Of a DNA stretch of 64,000 nucleotides, positions 46,242-58,017 are shown one piece after another. Each line of letters starts with the position of its first letter. The first letter of the stretch is position 1. Below the pieces are notes generated by a model. That model was not told where the DNA came from and made no database searches. It was given only the letters and a program-made list of their open reading frames with translations. Made by a program: the position numbers and the translations under genes. Source of the DNA: Papaver somniferum (Eukaryota > Streptophyta > Magnoliopsida > Ranunculales > Papaveraceae). The DNA is taken from assembly GCF_003573695.1 (NCBI RefSeq), contig NC_039367.1, forward strand, positions 27,490,442 to 27,554,441, written 5' to 3'.

Positions 46242-46864
46242 TGAATTTTACTTGTCCTCAAGTAAAACAAAACTAAGGAAATCCTATATACCACTGTCGC
46301 TGGTCTCTCGAATGCATTTAGCGTATGCACTAAGCCTTTTAAACCACTAAGTGTCCCTAGTGGACGAGTTGAAGTCTCGTGAAGGTTTGCTTAGAACGTA
46401 CCTACAAAGTTCTAGGTCAAATATAAGCTCAGATTCCATCAAATGTGACATGTGCAAGTCAGTTTAAGCTCACAGCAAAATGGAGATGTCAATCTAGCTA
46501 TCAAGGCACAATCCTAGCACTGATAACAAAAAAAGACATGTGATAAGAGTGTAAAGTGTATCTACACATGTGTAAAGAAAGATCTGAAGTTATGACTACT
46601 AATCACCAAGAGATAGTTTCTCAGGCTAAGAACCAAGGTCGAAATCTAGCTAGCTGTCCGGACTTTACGAGAATTGTGAATGAGTTGGAGGTATTTCACA
46701 ATTACTCGCGTTGTACATCAATGGCATACACCCTCCTTGCTTATTACAAAAAACACAAAATGACTCTTTACATGACTCTTATTTACATTGACTACTCTCT
46801 TTTATTTTTGGAACAAGAGAGATGGAATTGATAAATACTTGATTTTTTTTTTTGATTTTTTTTT

Positions 46865-46897
<33 letters not shown>

Positions 46898-47590
46898 AAA
46901 AGGAAACACTTTTGATACAATACAAAAGGAAACAAAAGATTACATGACACTTTGCAAGAGGTAGCCCTTTTTGATGCACCCAGTTAAATTCGATGGTTGT
47001 CTTTCTTAATGTAACCTCCACCTTCTATCCCAACCAACCAAAGAACAAGCTAGTCAAGTTTCGTTCAGTATTCTAAAGTGATTGGCAATCGTAACTTCCT
47101 ATCAAACACCTTGAAGATCGAGGCCATACATGTATTGGTAGATCGTGCGCGTGCAAATTTCTTATCACTATGTGAATTGTGCTAGAATCAGGGTGCCTAA
47201 ATATCTAGACTAAGACTCCTAATAATACATATTTGCACAAGAGTCAACATTTCAAGGTAAATGAGCTCCATTTTTATGTTTTTCATTTTTTTAATTTTTT
47301 TTTTGAATTTTTTCATTTTTTCAAAAGAAGGAGTTCGTTTTCAATTATGCATATTATGGTATCCTTCATACCCCCAAACCTAAACTAAACATTGTCCTCA
47401 ATGTTTCAAATATGGAAAAATTAAATGCAACATATGAAAGGACATGCTGAGTAGAGTAAAAGGAGAGAGAATACCCGATTTCGGCGAAAGCAGAAAACTC
47501 CGTTATTCAAGGCAAATCCAACATATTTCAGCCGAGATCATATTGGATTAGCAAAATATATACAAAAGGAACAAAATTTTTAAAATTTAT
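46242..47590 (-). other. 3' untranslated region of element B
   Basis: Contains a T run of about 50 nt with few interruptions (46847-46897), a second T-rich run near 47285-47325, and the conserved inverted repeat at 47389-47404. The 46556-46831 frame has no domain. Confidence 0.6.
47389..47404 (-). promoter_or_regulatory. conserved inverted repeat of element B
   Basis: ACATTGAGGACAATGT on the minus strand, followed by TTTAGTTTAGGTTTGGGGGT, the same arrangement as in element C at 32449-32486 although the LTRs of B and C do not align. Confidence 0.55.
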
Positions 47591-49309
47591 CTACTGGATT
47601 ATATACAAAAATTCACCATACACTAACAATCTAAAGAGTTGAGGATCAACCCAAAAGACAAAGTGTAGAGGTTTCAACAGCTTCACACAATAATAATATG
47701 ATAGGCATGCAAGTGAAGCTGTGAAACAAAATGAGCTACCCCCAAACCTGGATTTTACAGAAGATATAATTTTGAAAACAAAATCGCGCAGTTTCGGGGG
47801 TTCATCATGCACAAGGTCTAGCTCGAAATGAACTTTGCTAGGGACGGGTACACATGCTAATTCCAACTGTGGTTCCTCAAATGTATTATACTTAGAAGCA
47901 AAATAGTCCAAGAGGACTTGGGAAGCACACAGTTCCAAACCTAGATTAGGGACTCTCAGAAAAGTTGGTTTGACAATATGGGTACAAACCAAATCTAGGT
48001 TGGGTGGAAGGCCATCAGATTGTGACTCATGTAGGAGGATAGGCACATCATTACTAATCACATCAACATCTCCTAAGTCTTCTACAAGTGTCACAACATG
48101 CTCACAATCATCAATCAAATTAGCAAGTTCACACTCAGAATCATCAACATCATCAACAGATTTGTCCTCATGCATCGGCAATTCAATGGAAATATCACAA
48201 TGTGACCTAGGTAGAGAATCAGACACATCACTTATATGTTCATGCATAATAACATTAGTGTCTACAGAAGATTCAACTATTCCTATGTCATGCTCATCTT
48301 CACAGAATAATTGTACGAATCCCATGTCAATATCAAAATCATATGAATTACAATGAGTATTAGAAAAAACAACATTCATGAAGGTCGAGGGCGAGAAGCC
48401 ATATGTTATTGAACCAACAGGTTCCACAATATTTTCATGTTCTTCTAACATATCATCATAATCATCATAATCATCATCATGGTAGCATGCATATTGGTCC
48501 TCATTAAAAGTGGTGGTGTCATTAGTCGATTCATGTTCCTCTAAATTAGGTTCATATTCAACATCATTTACATGAATGGGACTAGACACTTCATTAGGGA
48601 CAACATACATTTCCTCATGAATTTCCTCCTTTTGTAGGTGAAGCAAAATCTGATCTAAATATGCCTGAATTCGTGATGTAGATCTATCGAAGTTTTGCTC
48701 ACTGAGTCTGAAAGCTTCTGTGGTGGAGTCTAAATTCATGGGAGTACAAAAATTTTCATGTTCAAATTGTGGTGATTGGTACATGTGTGCATGGTCATTA
48801 GGGTTTATAAAAGTTTGATCGCAACCCTCAAAGGATTGATTATGGTCCCAATGACTACCATTCTCACAATTTATGGGCATTTCATACCTTGGATTTTCTC
48901 TAGATTGCCTAAAATCATGCAAACTATGACAATTCTCAACAGGGTGGTCTAAACTACCACATGCGGGACATGCATAGATTTCAGGTTGCCTAAGAAAATT
49001 AGATGTGACAGATTCCTCATGTGATTGCATTTCTAAAGCTGCGATTCGAGCTTCTAATTGATCCTCAAGAGATGATTGTGTGAGTGAGGTATTAGCAAAA
49101 TGTTCATTTTCACGTTGTGGCGAATGATGCATGTGTGAATAGTCATTAGGGTTCATGTATTGAGGCTCGGGACTTTGAAAATGTCCATAATAATTCCTAT
49201 GACTATTGACATCATGGTCTATGGGAGGTTCATAACGTGAAGTATGTCCACACGCAAGTTCTCTAAAGGATTTGTTGTATTCCCCAACTGTAGACCAAGA
49301 TCTAGACAT
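47591..49309 (-). CDS. gag-like acidic protein of element B with zinc knuckle
   Basis: 572 codons from the ATG at 49309 (a TTG four codons upstream is also open). A CX2CX4HX4C knuckle, CPACGSLDHPVENC, is at residues 114-127 (48929-48970), the nucleic-acid-binding signature of gag proteins. It lies between two copies of a module: SRYEPPI...NPNDYSHMHHSPQRENEHF (residues 24-71) and PRYEMPI...NPNDHAHMYQSPQFEHENF (140-187). A coiled-coil-like SSLEDQLEARIAALEMQ follows the first. Residues about 225-450 are strongly acidic (YHDDDYDDYDDMLEEHE). The end has LGLELCASQVLLDYF, a hydrophobic stretch and VDPQLFRLLVYGE, also present in element C. No pol domains. Likely a gag-derived structural protein; the C-terminal half has no recognised family. 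Confidence 0.8.
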   Translation of the reverse strand: MSRSWSTVGEYNKSFRELACGHTSRYEPPIDHDVNSHRNYYGHFQSPEPQYMNPNDYSHMHHSPQRENEHFANTSLTQSSLEDQLEARIAALEMQSHEESVTSNFLRQPEIYACPACGSLDHPVENCHSLHDFRQSRENPRYEMPINCENGSHWDHNQSFEGCDQTFINPNDHAHMYQSPQFEHENFCTPMNLDSTTEAFRLSEQNFDRSTSRIQAYLDQILLHLQKEEIHEEMYVVPNEVSSPIHVNDVEYEPNLEEHESTNDTTTFNEDQYACYHDDDYDDYDDMLEEHENIVEPVGSITYGFSPSTFMNVVFSNTHCNSYDFDIDMGFVQLFCEDEHDIGIVESSVDTNVIMHEHISDVSDSLPRSHCDISIELPMHEDKSVDDVDDSECELANLIDDCEHVVTLVEDLGDVDVISNDVPILLHESQSDGLPPNLDLVCTHIVKPTFLRVPNLGLELCASQVLLDYFASKYNTFEEPQLELACVPVPSKVHFELDLVHDEPPKLRDFVFKIISSVKSRFGGSSFCFTASLACLSYYYCVKLLKPLHFVFWVDPQLFRLLVYGEFLYIIQ

Positions 49310-50270
49310 GATTGGGCTCAAAAGCTAAGTAACTATGTTACAAAGCCCAAAATTTGGTTTTTAATGGGTTTGGATTTTTGGGAAAAATTTGGTTTTTATG
49401 GGAGTGAAAGACATTTGGTTTTTGATGGGATAAAAGAAAAATTTGGTTTTTAATGTGGGAGCAAAATAAAATTTGGTTTTAAAATCTGGGAGCAAGTAAA
49501 TTTTTTTTTTTTTTTTTTTTTTTTTGAACTTATCCTAGCATAAATTAGCACAACCCATAAAAGAAAATAAAAACAACAATAATAATTACAAACCCATAAA
49601 AGAAAGAAAAAGAAGAAAAAGAAAAATTATTACAAGCCCAAATAAAAAATAAAGAAAAACAAAAATTATTACAAGCCCACAAATTAAAAATGGAAGCCCA
49701 CAGGTTGGGTTCTCTTAATGGGTTTAGGCTTACTTGCTTAAGCACAGCCCAGCTGCTCAGTTAGGTTGCAAAAGCCCAGTTGGGCTTTGGATCATCCTAA
49801 GCTTTTGTCTTTGTTGAGGCCCAGTTGGGCTTGGCTCAACTTGTTAAGCTTGGAAGCAACTTCAGCAGGCCCAGTTGGGCTTGTGATTTTCTCCTCAGCA
49901 GCACAGTCCTGTTGGGCTTGGTCTTCAGCAGGCTCACCAGCTCAGGGCTTTGCAGCAGGAGCAGATCAACAGCAACAGGTGCAGAAGGCAGCAGCAGGCA
50001 GCAACAGGGAGAGTAACAGCCTCAGTTCCACCAGTTCACCAGCAACATCAGAGGCAGTGCAAATGGGCTAAGCAGTTCACAGCAGTGCACTAAAGCAACA
50101 GGCAAGAAGATGCTCTGATGTTGTGCAAGAACAACAAGCCAACAACTAGATGAAGATGTAAACAGCAAGAATGCCCTGTAAACATCAAATGATGCAAGTG
50201 CAGCTGCAAGTTAAAAGCAGCAGCAAGCAAATGAGCAAGGAAAGAAAAACAACATATGCGCCGCAACCGA
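49310..50270 (-). other. leader of element B
   Basis: Untranslated leader. It has a T run at 49501-49525 on the plus strand, AT-rich repeats with CAAGCCCA units (about 49545-49700), then repeated AAGCCCAGTTGGGCTT hairpins (about 49768-49880) and a CAG/GCA-rich stretch (49925-50240). The 49766-50071 plus-strand frame reflects this composition. Confidence 0.55.
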
Positions 50271-50289
50271 GTCCCCGGCAGCGGCGCCA
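50271..50289 (-). other. primer binding site of element B
   Basis: The minus strand reads TGGCGCCGCTGCCGGGGAC, 6 nt after the LTR. It matches the complement of the plant tRNA-Asp 3' end (TGGCGCCGTTGCCGGGGA) with one difference. Confidence 0.8.
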
Positions 50290-50295
50290 AAAACT

Positions 50296-52022
50296 TGGTA
50301 GCTCAAGGAATAAGTCCTAAAACTATGTTTTAACCTAAACCTGCAAGTATACAGGATCTAAAGTAGTGAGTGAGAAAATAAGGGGAAGTCCACAGGGACA
50401 AGGAGGGAGCTGGTGTTGTATTCTAAATCTTTCTAGTGACTAAAAGCACTAGGGCATTTGAATTCACCCAATAACCCTAAGCTAAGGCAATACCTATTCA
50501 AATTATGTTCTTGTTCCTTTCCAGATAAAACTACAATGAATGATCTATCAGTTAATCTCCCTAACTCACCCCTAGTATAAGCTGTCTTCTTACAGCACAA
50601 CCTATCACAGGCTCATTTGGTTTAATTAGCTAACTGTCATTCCTTTATCAATTAAGCACATTTCTTCCTCCAGAGAGGTCTCAAATGGATGACTTATCAA
50701 CCAACTTCACTAACTCACCCCTAGTATCAACTGTCTTCTTACAGTACAATTGATCACAGGCTAATTTGATCCATTAGCTAACTATCATTCCTAAAGCAAT
50801 GAAGCACAATCAAGAACAACAACATGAACATGAATTATCTTAACATATGATTATGGGTTTCATCAAAACCCTAGTTATTAAATTATAACATGATGAACAA
50901 TACTGAAAATAAACTACTACAACTTGGTGCACCGGCTACTCCGGGCATGCCCAAAATCAACACCCATGTCTTCAATTTATACATGCAAGCTTTTTCCCCA
51001 AAAAATCCCCAAACAGTAAAATTAGGGTTCACCAAATCTTACCTAATTCGATGAAATAACTGCTCCATCACGTCGACCCATCCTTCTATTTCTCTTCCCG
51101 CTCCATATCCTGCTCCAATTACTTCTAGCTCATCAACCTATTTCACCAACTTCACACCTAGGGTTCAGTGGCGTGGAAGTAGATGAAATTAGTTGTTGAG
51201 GAAGATGTAGGACGTGGTAGTGATGATGGTTTGTGGTTGTTAGAAGCCATGATGGCTTTTGGTGGGAGTTATGGTGGTTGAGAAGGGGCAGTGGAGGTGA
51301 TGGTGGTGGCAGAGTTTTCTCTGCAGACGGAATGGAGAAGATGGAGTCGATGGTTTTGGGAAGAAGGGTGCGTTTGTTTTGCGGGTATAGGTGTTAGGCG
51401 CTCGGGTGTTGAGCGGGTTCAGCGAGGTTTGATGATCTGCGACAAGGAGCGATGGATGGGAAGATGGTAGGTGGATCCAACGGCGATATGGAGGTAAGCG
51501 TGGAGCGACCGTCGGATGAAGGGATGTAGCAAAACGGACGACCCAAGATGGAGATGGGCGTTGCGATGTAAAGCGGGGGCTTCGGAGTTTGATGTGCGAT
51601 GATGGAGCGACCGTAGGATGCTGAAATGCTTCGATCTGACGGCTGAAATCCGAGACGGGCTTGGATAGTGGAAATGTGTTTGAGTAAGGGTTTTGGGCCT
51701 TGGGTATGCCAAGCCCATATCTTCTTTAAGGACAATTCTTCTTCTTCAAGCCCACTTCTAGCCTTTTGGTCTTGTGCACAACATTCTTCGCGGCTTCCTT
51801 GTGTAATTCTTCCCGGCTTTTTACTACTTTTCTGCTCTTTTCGTTCCGCAATTCATCCAAACTTTATTTATTACCTAAAAATGCAAAATTAATTAATAAA
51901 AATATTTATTCTTGAAAACAAAGAAAATACAGAATATGGGATAAACTGTAGAATTTATGCACAAAAGATGAGTTAAATGCCAAGAAAATTATATAGAAAT
52001 ATGCACTTTTTAGCACTCATCA
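50296..52022 (-). repeat. 5' LTR of element B
   Basis: 1,727 bp, partner of 44509-46227. Confidence 0.92.
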
Positions 52023-52027
52023 CGTAT

Positions 52028-52991
52028 GTTCATCAAGTACTTACTCAACATGAAGTAACCAATCCTAATTTAATTGGTAAATATGGAAAAATAAAAATCA
52101 ACGGAACAAACAAAAAGACAACAATATGTTAACAGGTACTTGGAAGGCGTATTTCAAAATAATATTATAATACCAAGACATGATATTATGAAATTAGATA
52201 AATGAGATAGATTAAACAATTTTTGGAAATAATAATATTTGTAACGCATATTGTTGAGCCAATTTTGAGGAGGTTGGAAGTGAGAACTGGTTCTTAGATA
52301 TCCTGATACCACTGGTGTTTCTAAGGAGGTAAGTGAACGTAATTGAGCTTTATGGAATATATCAACACTCAGTTTGAAGCATAATAATAAAATATATATA
52401 TAATAGAAGAGTAATCTTAATTATTAATTTATATTATTACGTCATTGTCTATGAGGTTTTCAAAAAAAAAACGTCATTGTTTAAAAGAAAAGCTAGTATT
52501 TGTATTGTAAAGTTTTTGTTCTTTAGAAAGAAAAAAAAATCTTTATTTTTCTGGTGTGGGGAGTTTGTGAATTTTAGTTGAATAATGACTTATGTTATAT
52601 AATTGCTATGGAAAATCCAAAATAATTTTATTTATACAAGATAATGGGATGACCAATTGTGTCAAGGATGGGAAGGGAATTCTATTATTTAGTAAGACAC
52701 CAGTGCATAGGTTCATCAAAAACAGTTGTATATATTTTATTAATTGCAGGTAACTGAATTCTAGTTGATGGCGATCAAAAATCCAATTCCCACAGTGAGA
52801 AGATATCACAAAACTTTTTGGTGCAGGTGACTATATTCACTTATTCTAAGTATTTATATTTATATTATTTTCCCTGTACCATTTTCTTCATTTTACTTAA
52901 TACACTGCAGTTGTATTATTTCAGTAGGACGATTATGTGAAACGACATACATTTTCACGTATTAAAGGTCATGTTATTCTTAACTAGAACT
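52028..52991. other. no recognised gene
   Basis: AT-rich flank of element B with poly-A and TA runs. No domain or repeat boundary was recognised. Confidence 0.4.
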
Positions 52992-52994
52992 TTA

Positions 52995-53891
52995 CAAGGG
53001 GATAGTCAAACAAGATTTCCGTGGACTTCTATTGATTTTTAATTTGAGTGACTTCTAGAGATTCTCTGAAAATCTAGAGATTCCTAGTGATTCTCTGAGA
53101 GAATTTTAGAGAGTCTTTGTGACTTGCAGAGACAAAAAAATAAGATTTTTAGGGATAAAAAAATGAGACTTGTAGAAAGTTTATGTGATTTGTAGAGAAA
53201 AAATTTATGTGATTTATTTATTATTTACGTTACAGTAATAATAGAAGTACCATGACCACTTAATGAAATATGTGTCCATTGTAAAAATAAATCCCATTGC
53301 TGTCATATGCCTAAATTTTCATTCACTTTATTTTAATCGTTCCCCATTTTATTTTCTATGCGGAGAAAAAAATTCATAACTTCTAAAATATATATTTTAA
53401 AATCGATATATATCACAAAGACTCATATAGACGATTTTAAAATATATATTCTCCAATTTAACAAATCACTTTATTCCATATTTTGTCTTGATTACACCTT
53501 TCCAAGTGGCCCTTAAGTGTATTATTAAACGAGGAGAGAAAAAAAAAATGGTTCACTACCAAAACCAAAAAATCTCAAAATTTTCAAGTCTCCCGAAATA
53601 TCACCTCTTGAGGAAAGATTTCTACCGTGCCTATTTTTAAGAAAAAGTCTCTCCAAATCTCTGAAAACAACAAACCAATGACTTTTAATTCTCCTTCGAA
53701 TAATTGGAGCGTTGGGTAACTCTTATGAAATCCTAATCCAATAACATGGAGTTTCAAATAATTTAAATGACTTGAAAATAGTCTCTAACCAATAACAAGA
53801 GACATTAAAGACTCTCTAAAAGTCTCTATGGACTAACAATAATTTGCGAACTCCCAAAAGATCATTCAAAATATTATTTGACTAACCCCCG
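52995..53891. mobile_element. candidate PIF/Harbinger-type non-autonomous element
   Basis: About 897 bp with imperfect terminal inverted repeats CAAGGGGATAGTCAAAC (left) and CGGGGGTTAGTCAAAT (right, reverse complement). Subterminal AGAGATTCTCTGAA / TCTCTAAAAGTCTC repeats occur in opposite orientation. Flanking TTA on both sides (52992-52994 and 53892-53894) would be the 3-bp duplication of this superfamily. No transposase. Confidence 0.5.
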
Positions 53892-54369
53892 TTAGTTGGT
53901 TAACATCGCCTTGAAGGTATTTTAATTGGAAGTCTAAGCTCTGGATCATGAATTTTGGTTTGATAGTATAATGTTACTTCTTAGTGCAATTAGAAGGTTC
54001 CAATTTTGAAGCCTTTTTTATGATTTTTTTTTCCACCAATACTTTCATAACAACAATAAATAAGATTTTTTTTTATCGAGTAACAAGAACAAAACAATAC
54101 GATAAAGAAAATTCAATAAGTATAGCCATTGGTTATATAATTTAATCGTAAATGCACTTTTACATCTTCAAGAATTGAATTGTGAGTCATAAATTTAGAT
54201 TTGTTCAAGTCTTTCTCAATCATAATCGTGGCCAAATTTATTTTTCAAATTATGTTGGATAAATCATAGTCAATCTTTATCTATCTAAAAAATAAAATAT
54301 TATTAAAAAAATTACACAGTTTCGGAACATAAATTCTAGTTTAATTTTATTAAATTTAAGAGAGATATA

Positions 54370-54721
54370 CTCCCTCCATCCCACTATTAATTGACCTATT
54401 TATTCTTAGTTTTATCCCATATTAGATGACCTATATCACTAAACAATGAGATATTCTTAAAATTATATTTTTAGTTGATTATTGTTAGCATGGGAAATGT
54501 ATAATTTTGTAGGCATGTTTATATTCATTGCGTAAGTTTTTTAAAATATTTTTCAATGGTATAAAGTTTGCGAACATCCATGGTGTAGTTTGAGAAATAA
54601 ATCATTTCTAAATTTTACTATTATCAATAAAGGTATAACTGTAAAAAAAAATATATTCTTTTTATTGTCTTAAGAATTATGAAAACTTGAACTAGATCAT
54701 CTAATAGTGGGACGTAGGGAG
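54370..54721. mobile_element. Stowaway-type MITE (Tc1/mariner)
   Basis: 352 bp with terminal inverted repeats CTCCCTCCATCCCACTATTA and, from the right, CTCCCTACGTCCCACTATTA, flanked by TA on both sides (54368-54369 and 54722-54723). CTCCCTCCGTCCCA ends plus a TA duplication define Stowaway. Confidence 0.9.
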
Positions 54722-54740
54722 TATTATGTATTAGCATTAA

Positions 54741-54801
54741 GCAGGTAGTTCAATGGTTACGCACTTGAGGTTGGTGCTTCTCCCATGTTTTCGTTTGAAA
54801 G
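54741..54801 (+). other. possible tRNA-derived SINE head
   Basis: TAGTTCAATGG (54746-54756) fits the Pol III box A consensus, and GTTTGAAAG (54793-54801) is a weak box B at suitable spacing. No clear 3' tail or target duplication was found, so this may be a fragment or chance. Confidence 0.25.
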
Positions 54802-55254
54802 AAAAAATATGAAATGAGATTTGGGATTGGGGAGTATAACCCTAATTAAAAGAAAAAGGTCCTAGACAAAGTTGGATTTTATACGCACACCTTGCATTGC
54901 CTGAGGTCCTGACGGTCATATACTTTCTAAAATATATGAATAATTGTTGAATATTAAATTATTCTTCATTGTATTCGGTCGAATATTATCGAGGTTTAAT
55001 AAAGAAATTACAACATCAAATCAATGAAGTACCTATATCATTTAATTAAAGAAAAACAGGTCATATTTTGCCATAATTTTAGAAGGTCAAATCATGTGCC
55101 AGGTCATATTCCGTCAAACATATAAATACATCGTTACACGGTGTTTTCTTCTCAGAACTAAACCTTTTTTTTCTTTCTCTAGCACTATAAACCTTTTTTT
55201 CTTTCTTTCTAGTAGTCAAACCTAAACTATATCTCAACTTCCTCGTTTCTAAAC

Positions 55255-55395
55255 ATGAACAGACGAAATGATGTATCTAGTTCATCTTCCACACTCACAA
55301 CTTCTAGAGAATACAAAGTAAACGTATATTGTTGTGGTGCACTTCTTGGTGAAGAGGCGATAATCATTGCCAACCCAAGAGTGGTTCCAGAATAG
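55255..55395 (+). CDS. small hypothetical ORF
   Basis: 46 codons starting MNRRNDVSSSSSTLTTSREY and ending NPRVVPE. It follows a pyrimidine-rich, transcript-like stretch (55140-55240) and a TATAAATAC at 55121. The serine/threonine-rich start followed by a more hydrophobic part looks coding-like, but it matches no family I recognise. Confidence 0.22.
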   Translation: MNRRNDVSSSSSTLTTSREYKVNVYCCGALLGEEAIIIANPRVVPE

Positions 55396-58017
55396 TTTTT
55401 GAACATGTTAATGCTCGGTGATCCAATCAGGTTCCCAAACATTACAAACCTTAGTAAGAAAACATCGCATTTTATCAACTATTTCCCGGTGCATCTTCAA
55501 ATTAGATGTTGCATCTTGTTCGGTGCAGGAAAATGGGCATTAGCTTTTATGTTTCTGGTTTTATTTTGTATGTTAATGGTTAGGTATTATTAATTATTGA
55601 TTAGGTTATTATGATAATTTGTCGGTTTTACTGATTTTACAAGAATAATCGATAAGTATGATTTGGTTTGGTTTGATTATCACATGTTTGAATGTTGTTA
55701 TGATTGATTTATTGATCTTTAGATGACACTTTGTTCTACAAGGGCCGTTCATGATATTAGTGGATCTAGAGATCCAACTAGTCGCAATGAAATCGAAAGC
55801 TAAATCAAAGATATGCTTCTGGGGGTTTTGTGCTCCACCAAGACTGTATTGCTCCTCTCTTTACATGCTGAGCGATGAGGGAAACACTGACAACCCATTT
55901 GACAATATCTACCAAGCTAGTGTGTATGGGGTGATTATCTATACATAGATGATCTAGAATTTTGAGATCATAATAAGTATTTGGTGGGTAATTTTAACAC
56001 CCGCGACCCAATTAAATCTAAAACATAAACTTTTTGTTGCTATTTTCGTTGATCTTTTATTTTCTCTCATGTTCCTTTTTTAACTGTTCATCTTCCTCCA
56101 TTACTATATGAAACTACTACGGGCGAAATTAAATTAACTCAAAACTTATATCTTAAAATTTAAATCTTACCAAACTGCTAAATTGAAGGTTCGATTTCAA
56201 AAAATCTCTCTACTAGTATACCAATGATTATTTGAAACATCAACTGGATTCTAGTATTACTAAAATCTCTAACTATTATGTAATTTTATCTTGTTAACAC
56301 ATTATTATATATGCAGATCTATGATAACACATGCACAAAGAACAAGTTGAGGTGAGATTAAGCGAATGAGTTGGTTAAAAAAATCGAACAAGAAAATTAA
56401 TAAATACTTGAAAATCATATGGATTATAATGAATTACAAGGGTATTGTTAATTGGTTTGAAGCAAAATCTAATTTTTGCAAATCAGAAGAAAGGATCGGA
56501 AAAACAGAACACCGAAGAGACAAGTTGGTAAGAGATAGTATTTAAATTCTTTCATTATTACATGTAGCTCTAAAAAGATATAAACTAAAACCATTATAAT
56601 GTTTATCAAAATTGGTTTCACTCCAATATCTAAGACTTCTAACAACAAAAATAACGACAAACAATTATGTTGTAGTTTTAATCAGGGCGTGGCTATTGAG
56701 AATATCCATCAAAAACTAATTATCATCTAAAATTTAGATCTTTTGTAGATAATCATTTGATAGTCACACAAGCTTGGTATAACTTGTTAAAATGATGGTT
56801 GTCAACATATCCCCTCTTGAAACATATCGAGATTTACAGTCATACCAAACTCCTCAAAGAAATCTTTCTGACATAAAAAATAAATCAACAACCTAAATCA
56901 ACTTTCTTTTGTTGTAGAAAGTACTTAAATCCAAAGGTACATGTTAACCTACCGAATACGACCAGAGAACATAAAAACTTTATGTTTATCATTTGATTTG
57001 AAGACCATCAATAAAATGACATTGTATTCTTCTAAGTCAATTGAAGCTGGCATTATAATTCAAAAGGTACAATACCCTAGACACTACTATCTTTTTCACA
57101 GTAAAATCCTTCATCAGCTTATCTAAGATCAGACATTTCAACGTATTCTAACTCAATATACTGAAAGTAACTTGAATATCATTCTGTAAAATGCAAGTTA
57201 CCTCAAATTTGCAAATACATCAGAATATATACCGATGAAAAATGTCTATGATGTAGCATTTCAGTCTCAATTATAAATAATATGGATGCATAGGTTTTTT
57301 TCCTTCAATATCAACACCATTTCCCTGATCAATTAAGAAGTATCTTGGTCATCTTGAGTTGATCTTATCATATTAACATTTTTCGATATGATGTTGAATG
57401 AGTTGTTTTTATTTGTATCAGGTCATATTGTCTCTGGAACTGCAGGTGGTTGAAAGAAATACTACTTAAATCATAATCAGAAACTAAAATCTCCATTATA
57501 TATTTGATTTTATAAAAGGTATAACTTCCTAAATGCTATCCCGTCCTTTAGTTATTTGATCTTACGGGGTTCAGTTGGATTTTTTAGCCCATCCCTACAA
57601 GACTTTTATGTTCTCCAACATACTGAAAAATGATTAGATATATAGAAATTTTCATAATCACAACTCAACCTTGTATTTTCATATGTTGAATGTTGTCTGG
57701 TGTATATCGTTATTTGCTAGTAAAATATTAACTAAGAGATTGGTATCCGTATTATTAAGATCAAGGCTTACCTTTAACAAATATTTCCTATTTGATGAAT
57801 CATGATAAAATTACAGGCGTTACGAAAATACCCATATAGTAGCAAAATGCAACAATTATTCAGCTTTAGTCCAAAGGATACTACAACAATGCCTTAAATT
57901 GGAGTACCGTTTCTTTTGGAAAGGAGAATGAAGTGAGGGGTATTCTATAAGTGTTTTTCTGCATAATGGAGTTATTTTTTCTTTGGGAGAAACAATTTTC
58001 GTTTTCTCCTTAATTTT
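55396..58017. other. AT-rich stretch without a recognised gene
   Basis: Only short frames below 90 codons with no domain (for example 55751-55948, whose text FWGFCAPPRLYCSSLYMLSD is unplaced). No LTR or inverted-repeat boundary was found. Confidence 0.4.

Larger units (their letters stand above)
44509..52022 (-). mobile_element. LTR retrotransposon B (Tat-like, single intact ORF)
   Basis: 7,514 bp with near-identical LTRs and a perfect CGTAT duplication (44504-44508 and 52023-52027). On the minus strand the order is 5' LTR (50296-52022), primer site TGGCGCCGCTGCCGGGGA, leader, a 572-codon ORF (49309 to 47591), an inverted repeat plus TTTGGGGGTATG, polypurine tract, 3' LTR (44509-46227). There is no protease, RT, RNase H or integrase. 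High LTR identity and an undamaged ORF suggest a recent insertion, so the family was probably mobilised in trans not long ago (inference). Confidence 0.92.

Noticed and set aside
46847..46897. Long T run as the poly-A tail of a LINE or SINE
   Set aside because: It lies in the 3' untranslated region of element B with no LINE/SINE body or target duplication beside it.
47970..48356. 128-codon plus-strand serine-rich frame
   Set aside because: Exact antisense shadow of the acidic element B ORF.
49766..50071. Plus-strand 101-codon frame
   Set aside because: Antisense to the leader of element B and made of GCCCAGTTGGGC and CAG repeats.
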